From an uncultured Gammaproteobacteria bacterium (GTDB lineage Bacteria; Pseudomonadota; Gammaproteobacteria; GCA-002705445; GCA-002716945), in assembly GCA_905479195.1 (NCBI GenBank), contig CAJQLO010000001.1, forward strand, positions 124,001 through 188,000: DNA of 64,000 nucleotides, in the 5' to 3' direction. The first letter of the stretch is position 1. The number at the start of each line of letters is the position of its first letter. The notes beneath the pieces are model-generated. The model was not told the origin of the DNA, did not search any database, and was given only the letters and a program-made list of their open reading frames with translations. Below are positions 28,004-36,887 of this stretch, piece by piece. A program made the position numbers and the translations under genes.

Positions 28004-28794
28004 AACAGTACCATGATTTATTGAAACATGTTTTGTCTCAAGGGCAAGAGAAATCTGATAGAACAGGAACAGGCACACTGTCTATTTTTGGACACCAAAT
28101 GAGATTTAATTTAGAAGATGGCTTCCCATTATTAACAACTAAGAAAATTCATTTTAAGTCAGTAGCCTATGAGCTTTTATGGTTTTTAAAAGGTAGTACG
28201 AACATCGCATATTTGAAAGAAAATAATATAAAAATATGGGATGAATGGGCTGACTCGAAAGGTGAGTTAGGTCCGATTTATGGTAACCAATGGAGATCAT
28301 GGATTTCTTCTAATGGAGTTAAGTTTGATCAAATTACAGATGTGATAGAAGGGATTAAGAACAACCCTGACTCAAGAAGGCATGTTGTATCTGCCTGGAA
28401 TGTTGGTGAAATTGATAATATGAAGTTGCCCCCATGCCATATTCTTTTCCAGTTTTATGTGCTCAATAATAAATTATCATGTCAGTTGTATCAAAGAAGT
28501 GCAGATATCTTTTTAGGGGTGCCTTTTAACATAGCTTCGTATGCTTTATTAACCATGATGATTGCAGATCAATGCGGACTTGGATATGGTGAGTTTATTC
28601 ACACATTTGGTGATGCTCATATTTATACTAATCATATAGAGCAGGTCCAACAGCAATTAAAGAGGGATTTTAGGCCTCTCCCTAATTTAAGTATAAAAAA
28701 AAATATTCACTCGATATATGATTATGTATATGATGATTTTATTTTAGATAATTATAATCCACATAGTCACATTAAAGCGAAAGTTGCCATATGA
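28000..28794 (+). CDS. thyA: Thymidylate synthase
   Basis: ThyA methylates dUMP with methylene-tetrahydrofolate to give dTMP and dihydrofolate. The 264 residues equal the E. coli length. Catalytic Cys146 sits in LPPCHILFQ. Other landmarks are [15 protein letters not shown], and [17 protein letters not shown]. It overlaps lgt and folA by four bases at each end, so production of dihydrofolate is coupled genetically to its recycling by FolA. Confidence 0.97.
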   Translation: MKQYHDLLKHVLSQGQEKSDRTGTGTLSIFGHQMRFNLEDGFPLLTTKKIHFKSVAYELLWFLKGSTNIAYLKENNIKIWDEWADSKGELGPIYGNQWRSWISSNGVKFDQITDVIEGIKNNPDSRRHVVSAWNVGEIDNMKLPPCHILFQFYVLNNKLSCQLYQRSADIFLGVPFNIASYALLTMMIADQCGLGYGEFIHTFGDAHIYTNHIEQVQQQLKRDFRPLPNLSIKKNIHSIYDYVYDDFILDNYNPHSHIKAKVAI

Positions 28795-29294
28795 GTATTA
28801 AAGCACCTCCTTTATCAATAGTAGTTGCTATGGATGAGAATCGTTTGATTGGAAATAAAAATAAAATCCCTTGGCATATTCCTGGAGAATTAAAGCGTTT
28901 TAGAGAAATAACTATGGGCAAACCAATTGTTATGGGTAGGAAAACCCATGAATCTATAGGCAGGGTTTTAGATGGGAGGCAGAATATAGTTTTATCATCA
29001 AATCCTTTATATAAAAAAGAAGGAGTCACTGTATATCATAATTTTTTGAATATCATTAATGATTTTTCTGATCATGATGAGGTCATGATTATAGGGGGTT
29101 CTGAAATATATAAAATTGCACTTCCATATACCAGTAAATTATATATAACTCATATTAATAAGAAATATTCAGGAGATACATGGTTTCCAGAGGTTGATTA
29201 TTCTAAATGGAAAATAATTAATAGCCAAGAGTTTATAAATAAAGATATAAGTACTCAATACACAATAAAGACATATCTCAAGGTTAATGTATAA
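28791..29294 (+). CDS. folA: Dihydrofolate reductase
   Basis: FolA reduces dihydrofolate to tetrahydrofolate with NADPH. The 167-residue protein has [24 protein letters not shown] with the active-site acidic residue region, [11 protein letters not shown] and the C-terminal IIGGSEIY. It closes the lgt-thyA-folA unit and overlaps convergent apaG by 11 bp. Together with folD it supports folate-linked one-carbon metabolism. Confidence 0.96.
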   Translation: MSIKAPPLSIVVAMDENRLIGNKNKIPWHIPGELKRFREITMGKPIVMGRKTHESIGRVLDGRQNIVLSSNPLYKKEGVTVYHNFLNIINDFSDHDEVMIIGGSEIYKIALPYTSKLYITHINKKYSGDTWFPEVDYSKWKIINSQEFINKDISTQYTIKTYLKVNV

Positions 29295-29673
29295 CCCTGG
29301 GTATGGTTAAGACAAATTCAGGAATTTCTGCATCAAAATAATTTTCAGAATCATTTATCATCTGATAACTACCCTTCATTGTTCCAAGCGAGGTTTCTAA
29401 AAAAGTCCCACTGGTATATTGGTATTCACCACCGGGATTAATATATGGCTGATCTCCAACCACACCCTCACCTTTTACATTTTGTACTTTACCATTAGCA
29501 TCCTCAATCACCCAATGTCTGGATAATAATTTGGCACCTATATTCCCTTTATTAGTTATAGAAACTGTATATAGAAAATAAAACTTATTATTCTCAGGAT
29601 CTGATTCCTGATGAAGATATGTTGTATCTATTGATATTAAAATTTCGTTATTATCTTTTGACATATTTTTCAC
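29284..29673 (-). CDS. apaG: ApaG (DUF525) protein
   Basis: The 129-residue protein is a single ApaG beta-sandwich domain, with FLYTVSITNKG, LLSRHWVIEDANG and GEGVVGDQPYINPG as diagnostic segments. In E. coli apaG neighbours apaH and ksgA, and the protein is linked to Nudix-like metabolism and cation resistance, but no reaction is established. Here it stands alone, convergent with folA. Confidence 0.93.
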   Translation of the reverse strand: MKNMSKDNNEILISIDTTYLHQESDPENNKFYFLYTVSITNKGNIGAKLLSRHWVIEDANGKVQNVKGEGVVGDQPYINPGGEYQYTSGTFLETSLGTMKGSYQMINDSENYFDAEIPEFVLTIPRVIH

Positions 29674-29772
29674 TTATTGTTTAGTTATAAACTATTTGAA
29701 TTTATGAATTACTGTTAACATAGTACATTAGGTAATTTTAGACATTTTAAATTAATATTAAAAGTAAAATTT

Positions 29773-30111
29773 ATGAAAATTGATGATTTAAATTTGTTTA
29801 GGACCATTATGGAAAAGTATACTTCGAATAAAACGAAGGTCTTGAGTTCTCTTAACAAATTAAAAAAAATTCTTGCTTCAGAATCTCAAGAGACAACTGA
29901 GATGCTAGAGATATATAGAAAGTATGCTGCTGGTGAAGAGGTTGACAAGGCTACGATGGATAAGGCAAATAATCAATTTACAGATTTAATTAAAAATGTA
30001 GGATTAATTGGGGTATTTGCTTTGCCTGGCGGGCTGGTTGCAATACCTTTATTAGTAAAGCTTGGCAAGAAACTTGGTATAGATATTTTACCAAAGAGTT
30101 ACAAGGATTAG
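29773..30111 (+). CDS. Small protein with LETM1-like C-terminal segment, function unknown
   Basis: I do not recognise a named family with confidence. The 112 residues form a charged helical N-terminal half (two or three amphipathic helices to about residue 75) and a C-terminal hydrophobic stretch with LIGVFALPGGLVAIPLLVKLGKKLG, shortened here to its landmarks FALPGG and LVKLGK. This resembles the membrane-proximal segment of LETM1-like proteins. It is a lone gene ending one base before the convergent membrane-protein gene. A membrane-associated role is likely. No function is proposed. Confidence 0.6.
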   Translation: MKIDDLNLFRTIMEKYTSNKTKVLSSLNKLKKILASESQETTEMLEIYRKYAAGEEVDKATMDKANNQFTDLIKNVGLIGVFALPGGLVAIPLLVKLGKKLGIDILPKSYKD

Positions 30112-30549
30112 TTAAATATTCCCGCCTCTTTTTTGTATGCTTATGCCAAGAATTAATGATGGCATTAAAAGAATTACAAAACCACTAAGAAACTGGTAAA
30201 AGATGTCAAGATCCATTACATTCAGTAAGGCAGCAAATATGAAGTTTATCCATATATAGAAGAATAAAAGAAACTTATCTGGATTCTTAACCCAAGTCAT
30301 ATGTTGCAACATTAACGTTGTTGGCAGTTTTCCATGCAGGCCATATAAAGTTGTAACCATCAATATTGATACTACAGTGCTAACCAATATCGATTTAGCT
30401 AATAATGCAGAAGCGCCTACTGAAATTAACATATTATTTACAAATGACAGGTAGCCTTCGCTCCATAACCAGACAAGTATTACAGAATATGCTCCATATG
30501 AGAATGCTCTCACGCCTTCGGCACTTATTGATTTCCATGGATCACCCAT
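30112..30549 (-). CDS. Four-helix integral membrane protein, function unknown
   Basis: The 145-residue protein has four evident hydrophobic segments (about residues 17-35, 38-68, 92-112, 118-138) and short loops. GDPWKSISAEGVRAFSYG at the N-terminus and IQKRGGN at the C-terminus are cytoplasmic-like. No catalytic or transport motif is seen. A Shine-Dalgarno GGAGA lies just upstream. It is divergent from gmk and convergent with the small LETM1-like gene, leaving no functional hint from context. Confidence 0.65.
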   Translation of the reverse strand: MGDPWKSISAEGVRAFSYGAYSVILVWLWSEGYLSFVNNMLISVGASALLAKSILVSTVVSILMVTTLYGLHGKLPTTLMLQHMTWVKNPDKFLLFFYIWINFIFAALLNVMDLDIFYQFLSGFVILLMPSLILGISIQKRGGNI

Positions 30550-30622
30550 AACTTTATCTCCTTAACCTTATATAATGTATTATAATCCAATTTTAGAACT
30601 ATGGTTAAGCATTAATTAACAT

Positions 30623-31237
30623 ATGAGAAAGATATTCATAATAAGCGCCCCATCAGGTGCTGGGAAAACCAGCTTAGTAAGAGAGGTATGTAAAAATTTG
30701 AGCTTTATTAGGCCCGCAGTGTCTTTTACCACTAGAAAAATAAGGGATTCTGAGATAGATGAGAAAGATTATTTTTTTATTAATAAAGATGAATTTTCAG
30801 ATAAAATTAAAAAAAAAGAGTTCCTTGAACACCAAAATGTATATGGAAACCTATATGGCACAACATTAGATTCTATTAGCAAAATTTCAGATCAAGAGCT
30901 TGATGTTATTTTAGAGATTGATTACAAGGGAATGTTAGCAGTAAAGAAGGCTATTCCTGAAGCAATCTCAATTTATATCATTCCTCCTAGCATTGAAATA
31001 CTGAGAAGTAGACTGGAACATAGGGCTGAAGACGATGAATCTGTTATACAAACTAGAATGGAATCATCTCTAAAAGAGTTGGAATATGCTAAATATGCAG
31101 ATTTTACACTCATTAATGATAATTTTAATTTAGCATTGAATTCACTTATTGGGATTATCTTATTTAAAAAAACCCCAATAGAGCACGTAAAAGACTATAT
31201 GTATAAACTCATATCACTAAATAAGCTGATTGTTTAA
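30623..31237 (+). CDS. gmk: Guanylate kinase
   Basis: Gmk phosphorylates GMP to GDP. The 204 residues include the Walker A loop SAPSGAGKTS, SFTTRKIRDSE for GMP binding, and LEIDYKGM. It heads the conserved gmk-rpoZ-spoT block, linking guanine nucleotide supply, RNA polymerase omega and the (p)ppGpp enzyme, as in enterobacteria. Confidence 0.96.
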   Translation: MRKIFIISAPSGAGKTSLVREVCKNLSFIRPAVSFTTRKIRDSEIDEKDYFFINKDEFSDKIKKKEFLEHQNVYGNLYGTTLDSISKISDQELDVILEIDYKGMLAVKKAIPEAISIYIIPPSIEILRSRLEHRAEDDESVIQTRMESSLKELEYAKYADFTLINDNFNLALNSLIGIILFKKTPIEHVKDYMYKLISLNKLIV

Positions 31238-31284
31238 AAAGTTTATTCTGATACAATGTCAAGATTAAATATGGGTGAAATATA

Positions 31285-31749
31285 ATGGCAAGAATAACAA
31301 TAGAAGATTGTTTAAAAGTTATCGACAATGCATTTGATATATGTTCATTAGCTGGGAAAAGAGCAAAAGACCTTGCGGCAGGTGCCGAACCTCTTATTGA
31401 TTGCGATGATAAGCCAACAGTTATAGCCCTAAGAGAAATTGCTGCAGAAAAAATAGGAATGGATTATTTTGAAATCAGTAATAAACAGAAAATTGAAAGT
31501 CAACTTTTTGGTAGTGGCATTACCGAAGAAGAAGTTGTTAATGAGCTAAGTCAAAAATTAGATGAGATGCCCTCGGTGGAATCTTTATCATCGTCTGCTT
31601 CAACAGAAGCTCCAGACACATCTAGTGAAGCACCTTTAGTGGAATCTTTATCATCGTCTGCTTCAACAGAAGCTCCAGACACATCTAGTGAAGCACCTTT
31701 GGAAATTAAAAAAGTTATAGAAGACTCTGAAGAAATAAAATCAGAATAA
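31285..31749 (+). CDS. rpoZ: RNA polymerase omega subunit with extended Ser/Glu-rich tail
   Basis: Omega aids assembly of RNA polymerase and contributes to (p)ppGpp binding. Residues 1-70 hold the conserved core MARITIEDCL, ALVGKRA-like LAGKRAKDLA, and ALREIAAEKI. The protein has 154 residues against about 70-90 in typical relatives. The excess is a disordered acidic tail made of Ser, Thr, Glu, Ala and Pro, built mainly from a 21-residue unit present twice. It lies between gmk and spoT. The core is intact, so the gene is probably functional. Confidence 0.93.
   Translation: MARITIEDCLKVIDNAFDICSLAGKRAKDLAAGAEPLIDCDDKPTVIALREIAAEKIGMDYFEISNKQKIESQLFGSGITEEEVVNELSQKLDEMPSVESLSSSASTEAPDTSSEAPLVESLSSSASTEAPDTSSEAPLEIKKVIEDSEEIKSE
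31576..31701 (+). repeat. Tandem 63-bp duplication inside rpoZ
   Basis: Bases 31576-31638 and 31639-31701 are two copies of a 63-base unit and differ only at the final base. The unit is a multiple of three, so the frame is kept. Near identity even at third codon positions indicates a recent duplication. Confidence 0.95.
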
Positions 31750-31768
31750 TTATAGGCCATTATTAGTA

Positions 31769-33928
31769 ATGGATAAAAAACCAAACAATAAGAGTTCTGA
31801 CGAATTCAATACATCTAGTAAAATATATATTGATTTTAAAAAAAAACTTCAGAAATATTTAAACCCTTATCAGATAAAAAAAATAGAAAAAGCTTTCAAT
31901 ACTGCGCGTATTGCTCATAAAGGACAACTAAGGAAGTCTGGCGAAGAATATATTCACCATCCGCTTTCTGCAGCGTCAATACTAGCAGACTTTCATTTAG
32001 ACCATGAGTCTATAATGGCAGCAATATTACATGATGTTATAGAAGATACAGAAATTGAGAAAGATAACTTAAAAAATACATTTGGCGTCAAGGTAGCTGA
32101 GTTAGTTGATGGAGTCAGTAAACTTGATAAGTTAAGTTTTTCAACAAAAGAAGAAGCAGACGCAGCAAATTTAAGAAAAATGATCATGGCAATGAGTCAA
32201 GATATCAGGGTCATACTAATAAAGCTTGCCGATAGAAGGCATAATTTAGAAACTATTAGCGCTCTAAATTTTAAACAAAGAAAAAAAATAGGAAGGGAGA
32301 CCCTTGAGATATTTGCGCCTATTGCCCTCCGTCTTGGCATTCACTCTTTAAATAAAGAATTAGAAGATCTAGCATTTGAAACTGTTTACCCTTTAAGGTT
32401 TAAAACTCTTCAAAATGAGATTAAAAAATCTAGAGGAAATAGACATGAGTTAATGGGTAAAATTAGAAAGGTTATAGAGGTAAAACTTAAAAATGAAGGC
32501 CTGGATATAGAGGTTATTGCTCGAGAAAAACATGTTTATGGGTTGTATAAAAAAATGAAACTAAAAGAAGTTAATTTTTCACATATCAATGATGTTTTTG
32601 GTGTGCGCATTATTGTTACTTCAACAGATGATTGTTATAGATCTCTTGGAATTATTCATAATTTATATACTCCTGTGCCTGGCAGGTTTAAGGATTATAT
32701 TGCCATACCAAAATCTAATGGATATCAATCACTTCATACTTCAATAATTGGTCCTCATGGATTACCTATAGAAATGCAGATTAGAACTAAAGATATGAAT
32801 ATACTAGCTGAGTCAGGAATTGCTTCTCATTGGTTTTATAAAAGCAAGGGTACCCCCTCATTAGAAAATTATACTAAAGAGCAGCAGTGGATTACAAATT
32901 TGCTTAGCATTCAGAGAGATTCTGGAAATCCTAAAGAGTATCTAGAGAGTATTAAGGCAGATTTACATCCAGGGAAAGTTTATGTCTTTACCCCTAAAGG
33001 CAATATATTGGAACTACCCAAGAGATCAACTATTATTGATTATGCATATGCTGTGCATACTGATGTAGGTAATAATTATGCGTTTGCGGAAGTTGATGGC
33101 TTGCCTGTTTCGGCTAATACTATTTTAAAAAATGGACAAAGAGTAGAGATTAATACAAAAAAAAATTTACGACCAGACCCAGGATGGTTAAGTTTTGTTG
33201 TTACAGAGAAAGCTAGGCACTCAATCAGAGCTTCATTAAAATTAATTAAGCGTAATGATGCAATAGAGTTGGGAAGAAAATTATTGGAGTCTTCATTTAA
33301 TGATTTTGGAATTAAATTAAGCGAGATACCAGAGAAAACACTAAAAATTGTTTTAGAAGAATATTCATGCCATATTATTGAAGATCTTTATGCTGAGATT
33401 GGGCTAGGAAATAGAATAGCAAAATTAGTTGCTATGAGAATATCTCCAACCGATATGGTAAGTAAGAATATAGGTCCATCTAGTGGTGTTCAAATCAGAG
33501 GCACTGAAGGGCTTGTTATATCTTATGCTAAGTGTTGTTTCCCTATTCCGGGAGACTCTATTATTGGCTATATAAGTCAGGAAAAAGGTATTGTTGTTCA
33601 TAGACAGGTTTGCAGGAGCATCAAGCGCACCAAGAAAACACAAGAAACAACATTAGATTTACTATGGGATGAAAATATAGACGATAGCTTTAATGCATGT
33701 ATTAAGGTTGAGGTTGAAAATGTCAGAGGTGTATTAGCATTAATTTCATCCCAAATAGCACAGAATGATTGTAATATAGAAAGTGTGACATATGACGATA
33801 CAAAAGAGACTGGACATAATATAATGGTGTTTATAGTTTCTGTAATGGATATTAAAATATTGACAAAATTAGTTAATAAACTTAAAAAGAATGAACATGT
33901 ATTAAACGTAGAAAGGAAAAAAAGTTAA
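31769..33928 (+). CDS. spoT: Bifunctional (p)ppGpp synthetase/hydrolase
   Basis: SpoT makes and degrades the alarmone (p)ppGpp. The 719-residue protein has an intact HD hydrolase domain (HHPLSAA, AAILHDVIED, KLADRRHNL; about residues 45-200). The synthetase domain follows (DVFGVRI, IPKSNGYQSLHT, EMQIRT; about 240-360), then TGS (VYVFTPKGN) and a C-terminal ACT domain. An intact HD site argues for SpoT/Rel rather than RelA. It follows rpoZ, and ubiE begins one base after it. Confidence 0.95.
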   Translation: MDKKPNNKSSDEFNTSSKIYIDFKKKLQKYLNPYQIKKIEKAFNTARIAHKGQLRKSGEEYIHHPLSAASILADFHLDHESIMAAILHDVIEDTEIEKDNLKNTFGVKVAELVDGVSKLDKLSFSTKEEADAANLRKMIMAMSQDIRVILIKLADRRHNLETISALNFKQRKKIGRETLEIFAPIALRLGIHSLNKELEDLAFETVYPLRFKTLQNEIKKSRGNRHELMGKIRKVIEVKLKNEGLDIEVIAREKHVYGLYKKMKLKEVNFSHINDVFGVRIIVTSTDDCYRSLGIIHNLYTPVPGRFKDYIAIPKSNGYQSLHTSIIGPHGLPIEMQIRTKDMNILAESGIASHWFYKSKGTPSLENYTKEQQWITNLLSIQRDSGNPKEYLESIKADLHPGKVYVFTPKGNILELPKRSTIIDYAYAVHTDVGNNYAFAEVDGLPVSANTILKNGQRVEINTKKNLRPDPGWLSFVVTEKARHSIRASLKLIKRNDAIELGRKLLESSFNDFGIKLSEIPEKTLKIVLEEYSCHIIEDLYAEIGLGNRIAKLVAMRISPTDMVSKNIGPSSGVQIRGTEGLVISYAKCCFPIPGDSIIGYISQEKGIVVHRQVCRSIKRTKKTQETTLDLLWDENIDDSFNACIKVEVENVRGVLALISSQIAQNDCNIESVTYDDTKETGHNIMVFIVSVMDIKILTKLVNKLKKNEHVLNVERKKS

Positions 33929-33929
33929 G

Positions 33930-34670
33930 ATGAATGAAAAAGTTAACTTTGGTTCAAGAAAGGTCCTTAAAACCAAAAAGACAAAATTAGTTTCAGATAT
34001 ATTTAGTTCAGTTTCAAATAAATATGACTTAATGAATGATGCAATGTCCTTCGGTTTACATAGATTATGGAAAGAAAGGATGTATGTTGTTTCAAAATTA
34101 AAAAATTCAGATCATGTTATTGACCTAGCAACAGGTACAGGTGACATTGCTCTAAAATTTCTTTCTAAGAAAAAACTCATTAATATTACATGCCTTGATG
34201 AAAATCAAGAAATGTTGGATATTTGTAAAAGTAGACTAATAGATAATGGCTTTGTGCAGAATATTGAATTTATTAAAAGCTCAGCTGAGACTACTAATTT
34301 TAAAGAGAACAGTTATACGCTAGCTACTATTGCATTTGGTTTCAGAAATTTTACAGATCATTTAAAGTCTTTAGAAAATATTTACAACTCTTTGATGCCA
34401 GGAGGTAGATTGGTAATTATGGAGTTTACAACTCCTAAAAATAAATTAGTTAAAAATATATTTGAAAAATATACACATAACATCATCCCAAAAATGGGAA
34501 AAATATTAGCTGATGATTATGATAGTTATAGGTATTTAGCGGAATCAATATCTACTTATTATTCACCAAGAGAGGTTAGCGATATGTTCCGCCAGACCGG
34601 TTTTATAAATGTACGCCATGAAACATTAGTTGGCAATATGGTCACTATACATATAGGTTTCAAATGTTAA
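33930..34670 (+). CDS. ubiE: Ubiquinone/menaquinone C-methyltransferase
   Basis: UbiE C-methylates the benzoquinone ring using S-adenosylmethionine. The 246 residues show VSNKYDLMNDAMSFGLHRLWK at the N-terminus (landmarks KYDLMND and HRLWK), the SAM loop DLATGTGDIA, AFGFRNF and MEFTTP. It starts the ubiE-ubiJ-ubiB cluster seen in E. coli, and overlaps ubiJ by seven bases. Confidence 0.96.
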   Translation: MNEKVNFGSRKVLKTKKTKLVSDIFSSVSNKYDLMNDAMSFGLHRLWKERMYVVSKLKNSDHVIDLATGTGDIALKFLSKKKLINITCLDENQEMLDICKSRLIDNGFVQNIEFIKSSAETTNFKENSYTLATIAFGFRNFTDHLKSLENIYNSLMPGGRLVIMEFTTPKNKLVKNIFEKYTHNIIPKMGKILADDYDSYRYLAESISTYYSPREVSDMFRQTGFINVRHETLVGNMVTIHIGFKC

Positions 34671-35251
34671 AAAAAGATTTATCTATAACTTATTATATAA
34701 ATAAATTGTTTCAAAGCGAACCATTTTTAAAATCAATACCGGATAATTTTTTTAATGACATAGATGGGAAAATAGTAAAAATTAATTTTAAGGATTTGCC
34801 TTACAATGTAATTATAAAAATTCATGATAATACTTTTTCCCTTATTGACGATGAAGATAAATTTGATGTAGAGCTGATTGCTAGTCCGGTCATACTTGGT
34901 ATGTTTATTATAACCAAGGGTTCTGAGCAGTTTTCTAGTAAAATATCAATCAATGGGGATATTGATACAGCAAATAAATTCAATCAGTTTATAAGTAGTT
35001 CTGAAAAATTACGTGAACTTGCAACTCATCTTTTAGGTGAAAATCTATCATCTACTCTTGAAGAAAAACTTAGTGGTGCTTCATTATCATTTCAAAATCT
35101 TTTCCAGGATGCAACAAAGGATATTGTTGACCTACTTATTGATGATATAAATGTTATTCCAACAAAAAATGATATTAATAAGTTTTTAGATGATGTTGAT
35201 GATTTAAAAAGTAGAACAGACCAACTATATAAAGAGTATAAAGATGTTTAA
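34664..35251 (+). CDS. ubiJ: Ubiquinone biosynthesis accessory factor UbiJ (SCP2 domain)
   Basis: UbiJ binds lipid-like ubiquinone intermediates and, with UbiK, organises the Ubi complex. The 195-residue protein has an N-terminal SCP2-type sterol-carrier fold (residues about 25-125) and a C-terminal helix (DINKFLDDVDDLKSR) matching the coiled-coil that pairs with UbiK. Sequence similarity in this family is low, so the position between ubiE and ubiB carries much of the weight. Confidence 0.85.
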   Translation: MLKKDLSITYYINKLFQSEPFLKSIPDNFFNDIDGKIVKINFKDLPYNVIIKIHDNTFSLIDDEDKFDVELIASPVILGMFIITKGSEQFSSKISINGDIDTANKFNQFISSSEKLRELATHLLGENLSSTLEEKLSGASLSFQNLFQDATKDIVDLLIDDINVIPTKNDINKFLDDVDDLKSRTDQLYKEYKDV

Positions 35252-36887
35252 TAATATTTTTAGGGTCATACAAATTACACGTCTATTTATAAAATATGAT
35301 GTAGATAAAATGCTAGTTAGCTGTGGAAGCGGTAAATGTAAATTTTATTTTTATATGCTCCCGTGGAATTGGTTTAGAAAAAGACGTGTAGATAACATCC
35401 CTCTTAAAATAAAAATGATGCTTGAGGAGTTAGGCCCAATTTTTGTCAAATTAGGGCAAGTAATTTCAACCAGAAAAGATTTACTAGGAGATGATATTGC
35501 CAATGAGCTATCTAAGTTACAAGATAGCGTGAAACCTTTCCCGAAAGAAATCTCAATGAGAATTATTGAAGAAGAGCTTGGTTCAAAAATAAATGAGGTT
35601 TTTAATAGTTTTACTCCAGAGCCATTGGCTTCAGCATCTATAGCGCAAGTTCATGAGGCGCAGTTAAAAAATGGTAAAGATGTAATTATCAAGGTAGTAA
35701 GACCAAATATTAAAAATGAAATTGAAAAAGACTTATTGCTGATGAAAAGGATTGCGGTATTTTTAACATCATTATCTGATGATTTTAAGCGCATGCACTT
35801 AATTGAACTTGTAAATGACTATGAAATGTTGGTTTATGATGAGACTGATCTTATCAAAGAATCATCGAATGCTAAAAAAATTAAAAAAAACTTTAAAGAT
35901 TCAAAATTAATATATATCCCAGAAATTTACTGGGATTACGTTACTAAAAACATATTGGTAATGGAGAGAACTTATGCGACACCAGTTAATGATAAAAAAG
36001 AGCTTAAAAGACAAGGTATTAATTTTGAACAACTAGCAACTAATGCAGTTGAAAGTTTTTTTATACAAGTTTTTGAACATAACTTTTTTCATGCGGACAT
36101 GCACCCTGGAAATATTTTTATTCAAAAGGTAGAAGATAATGTGCAGTTTGTTTTAGTAGATTTTGGGATAATGGGTTCTCTTAGTAATTTTGATAAAAAA
36201 TATTTAGCAGAAAATTTTGTAGCATTTTTTAATAAAGATTATGCTAAAGTTGCTCGATTACATGTTGAATGTGAATGGGTGCCTAAAGATACCAATATCA
36301 GTTTATTAGAAAAAGCTATAAGAGAAAATTGTGAATCAATGTTAGATAAGTCTATCGAGGATGTATCTCTTAGCGATGTTATTCTTGGTTTATTTGATAC
36401 TGCGCGTAAGTTTAAATTAGAAGTACAACCTCAATTAATTTTAATGCAAAAAGCACTATTATATACAGAGGGGCTGGGAAGAGAATTCCATCCAAAATTA
36501 GACTTATGGAAAACATCAAAGCCTATATTAGAAAAATGGATGAAAAAACAAAAGGGGATTCCATCCATTTTAAAAAATCTTAAAAATAACTCTTCAGAAA
36601 TTATTGACTTGCTTCCTGAGATTCCTGGTGCTTTAAGAAAGATGATTAATTTAATAAATAATGACCAGCTTAATCTTGATAATAATATAAAAAAACTAGA
36701 TATGATTGAAAAATCAATATCTAAGAATACAAGACGTAATTACTGGATGACAGCAATTTTGATATTCTCGTTATTTGCTATTGTGATAACTTACCTGGTT
36801 CATCACAATATTTATTATCAATCTATTTACTGGTATATCCTAATCTTAACTATAGTTATAATTATGTTGAGACCAAGGAAAACATAA
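35244..36887 (+). CDS. ubiB: UbiB, atypical kinase of ubiquinone synthesis
   Basis: UbiB/Coq8 is a membrane-anchored ATPase that supports ubiquinone synthesis. The 547-residue protein has the family KxGQ motif in VKLGQVIST, the Ala-rich loop SASIAQVH, the lysine in VIIKVVRP, FHADMHPGN and LVDFGIMG. Two C-terminal transmembrane helices (residues about 495-545) match the usual anchor. It overlaps ubiJ by eight bases, and its last base is the first base of uvrD. Confidence 0.95.
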   Translation: MFNNIFRVIQITRLFIKYDVDKMLVSCGSGKCKFYFYMLPWNWFRKRRVDNIPLKIKMMLEELGPIFVKLGQVISTRKDLLGDDIANELSKLQDSVKPFPKEISMRIIEEELGSKINEVFNSFTPEPLASASIAQVHEAQLKNGKDVIIKVVRPNIKNEIEKDLLLMKRIAVFLTSLSDDFKRMHLIELVNDYEMLVYDETDLIKESSNAKKIKKNFKDSKLIYIPEIYWDYVTKNILVMERTYATPVNDKKELKRQGINFEQLATNAVESFFIQVFEHNFFHADMHPGNIFIQKVEDNVQFVLVDFGIMGSLSNFDKKYLAENFVAFFNKDYAKVARLHVECEWVPKDTNISLLEKAIRENCESMLDKSIEDVSLSDVILGLFDTARKFKLEVQPQLILMQKALLYTEGLGREFHPKLDLWKTSKPILEKWMKKQKGIPSILKNLKNNSSEIIDLLPEIPGALRKMINLINNDQLNLDNNIKKLDMIEKSISKNTRRNYWMTAILIFSLFAIVITYLVHHNIYYQSIYWYILILTIVIIMLRPRKT

